From the NCBI GenBank assembly GCA_002683405.1, contig NYTH01000050.1, positions 1 to 64,000 on the forward strand: a stretch of DNA of 64,000 bases. Direction: 5' to 3'. Of the stretch, positions 57,982-64,000 are shown in pieces. The DNA is from Salinisphaeraceae bacterium (GTDB lineage: Bacteria; Pseudomonadota; Gammaproteobacteria; Nevskiales; Salinisphaeraceae). Position numbers and translations under genes: made by a program. Numbering within the stretch: the first letter of the stretch is position 1; each line of letters opens with the position of its first letter. The notes below the pieces were generated by a model that was not told where the DNA came from, made no database searches, and saw only the letters and a program-made list of their open reading frames with translations.

Positions 57982-59685
57982 ATGGCTGACGAGCAGACAA
58001 AGCTTTCCGACGTCGAATACATCAAGGCCCGCAGCAACTACCTGCGCGGCACAATCATGGAGGGGTTGAGCGATCCCGTGACAGGCGCCATCAGCGCCGA
58101 CGACGCGCAGCTCACCAAGTATCATGGCGCCTACATCCAGGACGATCGCGACCTGCGATCCGAACGCAAGCAGCAGAAGCTGGAGCCCCACTACCAGTTC
58201 CTGCTCAGACTGCGTCTACCGGCGGGGGTGCTGAGCAGCGATCAGTGGCTGAAGCTCGACGAGTTTGCCCACGAGTACGCCAACGGCACCCTGCGGCTGA
58301 CCACCCGGCAGACCTTCCAGTACCACGGCGTTCTCAAGAAGGACCTCAAACCCCTGATCGCGGGATGCTGCGGTATCGGCATCGACTCCATCGGCGCCTG
58401 CGGCGACGTCAATCGCAACGTGGTGGCCAATACCAACCCGTATGAAAGCCGGGCGCATCAGGCGGTGCACGATTATTCCCGCCTGATCAGCGAGCACCTG
58501 CTGTGGAAGTCCTCCGCCTACGAGCAGATCTGGCTGGACAGGCCCGCGGCCGAGCAGGAAGAGGAGCCCGTCTACGGCAGCACCTACCTGCCGCGCAAGT
58601 TCAAGATCGCCGTCGCCATTCCGCCACTCAACGATGCCGACGTCTTCGCCAACGACATTGGCCTGATTGCCATCGTCGAAGCGGGCGAGCTGCAGGGTTT
58701 CAACGTCGCCATCGGCGGCGGCATGGGCGCCACTTACGGCGATGAAGCGACCTATCCCCGGCTGGGAACGGTGATCGGCTACTGCCCGGCCGAACAGGCG
58801 GTCGAGGTCTGCGAAAAGATCATCACAGTACAGCGTGATCTGGGCGACCGGACCGAGCGCAAGCATGCCCGATTCAAGTACACGGTCGACGATCACGGGG
58901 CCGACGGGATTCGCGCCGAAGTCGACAAGCGCCTCTCGGCCGCGCTGGAGCCGGCCCGGCCCTACCATTTCGACCACAACGGTGACCGCTATGGCTGGAC
59001 GGAAGGCGAGGACGGCAATCATCACCTGACGCTGTTCGTGGAGAACGGCCGCGTGGCCGACTTTCCCGACTACAAGCTGATGACCGGTCTGCGCGAGCTC
59101 GTGAAGCTGCATGACGGCGATATACGCGTCACCTGCAACCAGAACCTGGTGTTTGCCAATATCCCGCCGGCGCGCCGCGAGGCCATCGAGGCGGTGGTAG
59201 CGCATTATCAGCTTGATGACGGTAGCCGCGGCTCGGCACTGCGGCGCGCGTCCATGTCCTGCGTGGCCTTTCCCACCTGCGGGCTGGCCATGGCCGAGGC
59301 CGAACGCTACCTGCCCACCCTGATCGACAAGCTCGACAAGATCATGCGGGAAGCCGGTCTGGAGGACGACCCCATCGTGATTCGCATGACGGGTTGCCCC
59401 AATGGCTGCGCGCGCCCGTATCTGGGCGAGATCGGCTTCACCGGCAAGGCGCCCGGCAAGTACAACCTGTACCTGGGGGCTTCATTCTCGGGCGAAAGGC
59501 TCAACAAGCTCTACCGCGAGAATATCGGCGAGGATGAGATCCTGGCCGAGCTGGCGCCAATGATTCACCGCTACGCCGAGCAGCGCGAACCCGGCGAGCG
59601 CTTCGGCGATTTCGTGGTTCGGGTCGGCATCATCAAGCCGACGCTGGAAGGGCGGGACTTCCACGTCGACGCCGAGCCCGCCTGA
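57982..59685 (+). CDS. cysI: Sulfite reductase hemoprotein subunit
   Basis: 567 residues. The paired Cys motifs [17 protein letters not shown] and [16 protein letters not shown] bind the coupled [4Fe-4S]-siroheme; [17 protein letters not shown] is the substrate and siroheme loop. With CysJ it reduces sulfite to sulfide. No cysH, cysG or cysD adjoins. Confidence 0.96.
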   Translation: MADEQTKLSDVEYIKARSNYLRGTIMEGLSDPVTGAISADDAQLTKYHGAYIQDDRDLRSERKQQKLEPHYQFLLRLRLPAGVLSSDQWLKLDEFAHEYANGTLRLTTRQTFQYHGVLKKDLKPLIAGCCGIGIDSIGACGDVNRNVVANTNPYESRAHQAVHDYSRLISEHLLWKSSAYEQIWLDRPAAEQEEEPVYGSTYLPRKFKIAVAIPPLNDADVFANDIGLIAIVEAGELQGFNVAIGGGMGATYGDEATYPRLGTVIGYCPAEQAVEVCEKIITVQRDLGDRTERKHARFKYTVDDHGADGIRAEVDKRLSAALEPARPYHFDHNGDRYGWTEGEDGNHHLTLFVENGRVADFPDYKLMTGLRELVKLHDGDIRVTCNQNLVFANIPPARREAIEAVVAHYQLDDGSRGSALRRASMSCVAFPTCGLAMAEAERYLPTLIDKLDKIMREAGLEDDPIVIRMTGCPNGCARPYLGEIGFTGKAPGKYNLYLGASFSGERLNKLYRENIGEDEILAELAPMIHRYAEQREPGERFGDFVVRVGIIKPTLEGRDFHVDAEPA

Positions 59686-59722
59686 CCGGCTACGCCGCCG
59701 CGCTCGCCGGACAGGCCGCTAT

Positions 59723-60373
59723 ATGACACCGGATTCGTCCGCCGAATGGCGCCAGGCGGCCGCGCACATCAGCCGCAATGATCCGGCCATGGCACGGCTC
59801 GTGCGCGCCTACGGGCCCTGTACGCTCAGGGTCGGCCATCCCCACAGTCCCTTCGCCGCCCTGCTGGGGGCGATTGTCTCGCAGCAGCTGGCCACCCGCG
59901 CCGCTGCGACCATTCACGGCCGGCTGCTGTCGCTGTTTCCGCGTCGAAGGCCCAGTCCCCGGGTGCTGCTGGGGCTCAGCGACGAGGCCTTGCGGGGCGC
60001 GGGGCTGTCGCGCAACAAGATGCTGGCGGTGCGCGATCTGGCGACGCGCTGCCGCAACGGCAGCCTGCCCGGACGGGCGGCCATGCAGGCCATGGATGAC
60101 GAGGCGGTAATCGAGCGGCTGGTGGCGGTGCGGGGGATCGGCCGATGGACGGCCGAAATGCTGCTCATATTCTGTCTGGGGCGGCCGGATATTCTGCCCG
60201 TCGATGACCTGGGTATCCGGCGCGGCTGTCAGTATCTGCTGGGACTGCCGGACTTGCCGGATGCGCGCGCGCTGACGCGCTACGCCCACCCCTGGCGACC
60301 TTACCGCTCGGTGGCCTGCTGGTATTTGTGGCGTCTGGCTGAAAACCCCGGCCTGACGCGCCCCGACGCCTGA
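59723..60373 (+). CDS. DNA-3-methyladenine glycosylase II-like (AlkA/HhH-GPD)
   Basis: 216 residues. The helix-hairpin-helix LVAVRGIGRWTAEML is followed by the catalytic Asp in LPVDDLGIRRG. SPFAALLGAIVSQQLAT is the family N-terminal helix. The E. coli AlkA N-terminal domain is absent, so it resembles yeast Mag1. It removes alkylated bases; no iron-sulfur cluster Cys is seen. Confidence 0.88.
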   Translation: MTPDSSAEWRQAAAHISRNDPAMARLVRAYGPCTLRVGHPHSPFAALLGAIVSQQLATRAAATIHGRLLSLFPRRRPSPRVLLGLSDEALRGAGLSRNKMLAVRDLATRCRNGSLPGRAAMQAMDDEAVIERLVAVRGIGRWTAEMLLIFCLGRPDILPVDDLGIRRGCQYLLGLPDLPDARALTRYAHPWRPYRSVACWYLWRLAENPGLTRPDA

Positions 60374-60405
60374 AGCCGTGGTCTTCGCAGGGCGCGGGCG
60401 TGGCG

Positions 60406-60600
60406 TCAGTGCGTGACGATCAGGCCGCGTAGCGCGAAGAAGAAGAACGCCAGTAGCGTCACGAGCACCGCAATCTGGGCGGCGGCCGGACTCATCCAGG
60501 CCGAAAAGATGAACGAGACCAGAAACGCGGCCACGCAGCCGATGGCCAGAAGGACGATGGCCAGAAGTATGCCCAGAAGAAGCGCGCCTGCCTTGCTCAT
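60406..60600 (-). CDS. Small two-helix membrane protein
   Basis: 64 residues, almost wholly hydrophobic with two helices (about 6-33 and 39-60) and few charges. No family recognised. It lies between the convergent glycosylase gene and rpoH. Confidence 0.5.
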   Translation of the reverse strand: MSKAGALLLGILLAIVLLAIGCVAAFLVSFIFSAWMSPAAAQIAVLVTLLAFFFFALRGLIVTH

Positions 60601-60668
60601 TTGACTCTTTCCGATGCGATAGTGACGAGCCGGGAGTTTGACGCTAATCCCCGGCGAGGTCCAGCGAC

Positions 60669-60697
60669 AAAAAAACCGGCCGCGAGGGCCGGTTTTC
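60669..60697 (-). terminator. Terminator hairpin after rpoH
   Basis: AACCGGCC and GGCCGGTT form a stem with A and T runs on both sides, so on the minus strand it ends in TTTTTTT. It follows the rpoH stop by 21 bases. Confidence 0.8.
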
Positions 60698-60717
60698 TAT
60701 GCGTGCGGGATAAGGCT

Positions 60718-61608
<891 letters not shown>

Positions 61609-61694
61609 CAGTGTTGCCTTAGCCTCCTTGGGGCTTGAGCAGTCGTCGGCTTGTCAGCACCCAACAGTCTAGCAAGCCGGCCTGCGTTTCTCTA

Positions 61695-61764
61695 CTGTCG
61701 GTTAAGACAGCACGCGGGAGGGAAAGTTCGCTGTCTTGAGCCACATAAGTTGCTCTTTAGACAG
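61695..61764. repeat. Repeated CTGTC/GACAG half-sites upstream of rpoH
   Basis: CTGTC-6-GACAG occurs at 61695-61710, and another CTGTC at 61731-61735 with GACAG at 61760-61764, all in the gap between ftsX and rpoH. They could be regulator half-sites; the function is not known. Confidence 0.35.
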
Positions 61765-61790
61765 TATTTATACGGAGACGTGCGGGGTGG

Positions 61791-62783
61791 TCAGCGCGGC
61801 TGGATCGCGCTGAGCCGGCGGGACACCGTCAGCGCCGATCCCAGCCACCCCAGTACGATACCGCAGCCCAGCAGGGCCATGGATCCGGTAAAACCCAGAC
61901 CCGACAGCACAAAGCCGCTGTCGTACAGTCCGGCGAGGTGGCGAACCGGGCCGCCGAGCGCCAGCAGCGCGACGACCAGCAGCAGCCAGGCCAGCACGCC
62001 GCCGGCCAGCCCGTACCAGAACCCGGCGTAGAGGAAGGGCCGCCGGATGAAGCCGTCGGTGGCGCCCAGGAGCCTGAGGATGCGTATTTCCTCGCGGCGA
62101 TTCTCAATGTCCAGGCGAATGGTGTTGCCCACGATGAACAGCACGGCCAGACCCAGCAGCAGGGCGATGATGAACACCGCCCGGCGCAGGACGTCCAGCA
62201 TGGCGTAGAGCCGGTTAAGCCAGGCCTGATCCATCTGCGCCCGATCCACCTCGGGCAGGGCGGCCAGGCTGCGCAGCATGGCGTCGATCTTCATGGGTCC
62301 TAGCGCGGTATCCGGCTGCACCACGATGGTCGCGGGTAGCGGATTGTCCGCCACGATATCCAGCGCATCGCCAAAGCCGGACAGCTCGCGGAACTCGGCC
62401 AGGGCCTCATCGCGCGAAATGTAGCGAGTGCGCGTCACGCCGTCGCGCTGCGAAATACGCCGCGTGAGCGCCCGCCCCGCCTCCGGCGTGACCGTGTCGC
62501 GCAGAAACAGCGAGGCCTGCAGGCTGCCCTGCCAGCCAAGCGATACCGCGTCCACGTTTTTCAGCGCCACCCACAGACCGGCCGGCAGGGCCAGGGTGAT
62601 GCCGATGACGGCGGCGGTAAGCAGGCTGCCCAGTGGCTTGGCGTACAGCCGCATCAGGCTGTCCAGGAAATCGCGCTTGTGCTGCTGCCCCAGCCGGGCG
62701 CCCAGCCACGGCCGGCCGCGGTCGCGCCGGGCAGCCCGGCCGGGCGAGGCCGGCGGTGGCCGGTTGGGATGGGGCTGGTTCAT
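61791..62783 (-). CDS. ftsX: Cell-division ABC transporter permease FtsX
   Basis: 330 residues: one N-terminal helix, a large periplasmic domain and three C-terminal helices (about 185-320). DEALAEFRELSGFGDALD and NRREEIRILRLLGATDGFI are FtsX signatures. With FtsE it controls wall hydrolases at the septum. Overlaps ftsE by four bases. Confidence 0.93.
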   Translation of the reverse strand: MNQPHPNRPPPASPGRAARRDRGRPWLGARLGQQHKRDFLDSLMRLYAKPLGSLLTAAVIGITLALPAGLWVALKNVDAVSLGWQGSLQASLFLRDTVTPEAGRALTRRISQRDGVTRTRYISRDEALAEFRELSGFGDALDIVADNPLPATIVVQPDTALGPMKIDAMLRSLAALPEVDRAQMDQAWLNRLYAMLDVLRRAVFIIALLLGLAVLFIVGNTIRLDIENRREEIRILRLLGATDGFIRRPFLYAGFWYGLAGGVLAWLLLVVALLALGGPVRHLAGLYDSGFVLSGLGFTGSMALLGCGIVLGWLGSALTVSRRLSAIQPR

Positions 62784-63463
62784 GACGCTTCTGCCGTCGC
62801 CATGTGGCCGTGTTCCAGCACGATCTGGCGATAGGGCAGGCTGCTGATGAGGTTCAGGTCGTGCGTGGCAATCAGCACGCTTGTGCCGCCCTCGTTGAGC
62901 CGCGCGAACAAACGCATGATTTCGGCGGACAGGGCCGGGTCGAGATTGCCGGTCGGCTCGTCCGCCAGCAGCAGATACGGCCGGCCGACGACCGCGCGGG
63001 CAATGCCGACACGCTGCTGTTCACCGCCGGAGAGCGTGACCGGCAGCTTGTCCCGGTACCGCAGCAGCCCGACGGTGTCGAGCGCCGCGTCGACGCGGCG
63101 CGCGATGTCGGTCGGCCGCATGCCCCGCAGCAGTAGCGGCATGGCGGCGTTGTCGAAGACGCTACGGTCGTAGAGCAGGCTGTAGTCCTGGAAGATCAGG
63201 CCGAGCCCCTGGCGATAGCGGGGAATGCCGGCGGCGGGGATGGACGACAGGTTGCGACGGTTGATGATGACCTGGCCGCGGCTGGGACGCTCGATCAGCG
63301 CAATCAGCTTGAGCAGCGTGGATTTGCCTGCGCCCGAGTGGCCGGTCAGGAAGGCCATTTCGCCCCGCGCCAGCGAAAAGCTGACCCGATCCAGCGCAAG
63401 CTGTCCGCCGGCATAGCGCTTGACCACTTCGCGCAGTTCGATGATGGCGGGTGCGCTGCTCAT
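62780..63463 (-). CDS. ftsE: Cell-division ABC transporter ATPase FtsE
   Basis: 227 residues. GHSGAGKSTLL is the Walker A motif, LSGGEQQRV the signature, and LLLADEPTGNLD Walker B. Works with FtsX. Confidence 0.95.
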   Translation of the reverse strand: MSSAPAIIELREVVKRYAGGQLALDRVSFSLARGEMAFLTGHSGAGKSTLLKLIALIERPSRGQVIINRRNLSSIPAAGIPRYRQGLGLIFQDYSLLYDRSVFDNAAMPLLLRGMRPTDIARRVDAALDTVGLLRYRDKLPVTLSGGEQQRVGIARAVVGRPYLLLADEPTGNLDPALSAEIMRLFARLNEGGTSVLIATHDLNLISSLPYRQIVLEHGHMATAEAS

Positions 63464-63480
63464 GCTGCTGCTGCGGGCCC

Positions 63481-64000
63481 TTACTTGTCGCCGTACAGCG
63501 CGCTCATGAAGGCTTCGCTGTCGAAGGGGCCAAGATCATCCACGCCTTCGCCCACGCCAATGAAACGGATGGGCAGCTTCAGCTTCTGGGCAATCGCAAA
63601 CACCACGCCACCGCGGGCCGTACCGTCGAGCTTGGTGACCGCAAGGCCGGTCACGCCGACCGCCTCGTGAAACTGCTGGGCCTGCTGCAGGGCGTTGCCG
63701 CCGGTGGTTGCGTCCACCACCAGCAGGACTTCGTGCGGGGCGGTGTCGTCCTGTTTGCCCAGCACGCGCCGGACCTTCTTGAGCTCGTCCATGAGATGGC
63801 CCTGCGTGTGCAGGCGCCCGGCGGTATCGACGATGAGCACATCGGTGTTGCGCGCGCGGGCGGCCGCGAGCGCGTCATAGCCCACCGACGCCGGGTCCGA
63901 CCCGGTGGGCTGGGCGATGACCGGCACGCTGTTGCGCCGGCCCCATTCCTGCAGCTGCTCGACGGCCGCCGCGCGAAAGGTATCGCCGGCGGCCAGCATG
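63481..64000 (-). CDS. ftsY: Signal recognition particle receptor FtsY, C-terminal part (cut by window edge)
   Basis: The last about 173 residues of the SRP GTPase: AAGDTFRAAAVEQL, VDTAGRLHTQGHLMDELKK, TKLDGTARGG and FIGVGEGVDDL are G2 to G5 and C-terminal motifs. The open frame continues past 64000. It docks SRP-ribosome complexes at the inner membrane. Confidence 0.95.
   Translation of the reverse strand, partial: MLAAGDTFRAAAVEQLQEWGRRNSVPVIAQPTGSDPASVGYDALAAARARNTDVLIVDTAGRLHTQGHLMDELKKVRRVLGKQDDTAPHEVLLVVDATTGGNALQQAQQFHEAVGVTGLAVTKLDGTARGGVVFAIAQKLKLPIRFIGVGEGVDDLGPFDSEAFMSALYGDK

Noticed and set aside
55939-58191. A 750-codon open frame on the minus strand
   Set aside because: Antisense to cysJ, whose FMN, FAD and NADPH motifs are intact; long only because of GC-rich codon use.

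Overview
This is a high-GC (roughly two-thirds G+C by eye) bacterial chromosome segment. Its housekeeping genes are gammaproteobacterial in type and order: hisI-hisE next to tatABC, ftsY-ftsE-ftsX-rpoH, pyrE divergent from an ExoIII/Crc-family gene, and trkA-trkH. An alkB alkane monooxygenase with two rubredoxins, a caa3-type cytochrome oxidase and several lipid-type hydrolases suggest an aerobic, probably marine, hydrocarbon- or lipid-degrading gammaproteobacterium. Something near Salinisphaerales, Nevskiales or Alcanivorax would fit, but the genus is a guess.

Layout. 1-1600 is a mobile scrap-yard that is visibly richer in A+T. It holds the 5' end of an IS110/IS1111-type transposase, two integron attC-like sites bracketing one cassette with two small unknown genes, and nested remnants of an IS1182-like and an IS3-family element. 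1632-3419 encodes a secreted sialidase-fold protein. 3450-10449 is a minus-strand catabolic block: epoxide hydrolase-like, small membrane protein, phosphotransferase, alpha/beta hydrolase, amidase, saccharopine-dehydrogenase-like reductase and methylisocitrate lyase. 10581-14629 is the alkane module: aldehyde dehydrogenase and TetR regulator on the minus strand, alkB and two rubredoxins on the plus strand, with a promoter/operator between regulator and alkB. 14700-19829 is a minus-strand run with entericidin, a flavoprotein, sixA, TRAP transporter dctM/dctQ, thrB and a TPR protein. 19929-24278 is trkA with two tandem trkH genes.

24396-26621 holds hisI, hisE and tatABC. 26776-29458 has a calcium-binding EF-hand protein, a BPSS1780-type membrane protein, a 159-bp inverted-repeat element and a periplasmic coiled-coil protein. 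29627-32886 has mpg, mntR, aroE and hemB (minus). 33001-35133 is arsS-arsM (arsenosugar route). 35251-36590 is an ECF sigma/anti-sigma pair. 36611-45739 has DUF547, glpK, argB, a DUF4124 protein, pyrE, xth, ampG, a DUF4139 protein and bioH; bioD and a DUF2244 protein follow.

47028-55112 is a complete aa3/caa3 oxidase assembly locus: coxB (fused to cytochrome c), coxA, a 44-residue small protein, ctaG, coxC, a divergent DUF2909 gene, surf1, a SCO-like gene, ctaA (heme A synthase) and ctaB (heme O synthase). 56041-59685 is cysJ-cysI for sulfite reduction. 59723-64000 contains an AlkA-like glycosylase, a small membrane protein, rpoH, ftsX, ftsE and the 3' part of ftsY, cut by the window edge.

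Most genes are tightly packed, with frequent ATGA, TGATG and TAATG stop/start overlaps, so operons are inferred mainly from spacing. No rRNA, tRNA or CRISPR array was recognised. The most unusual parts are the integron-cassette remnant at the left edge, the back-to-back start codons at 51863-51868, the tandem trkH pair, the EF-hand/linker protein and the inverted-repeat element at 28517-28675.
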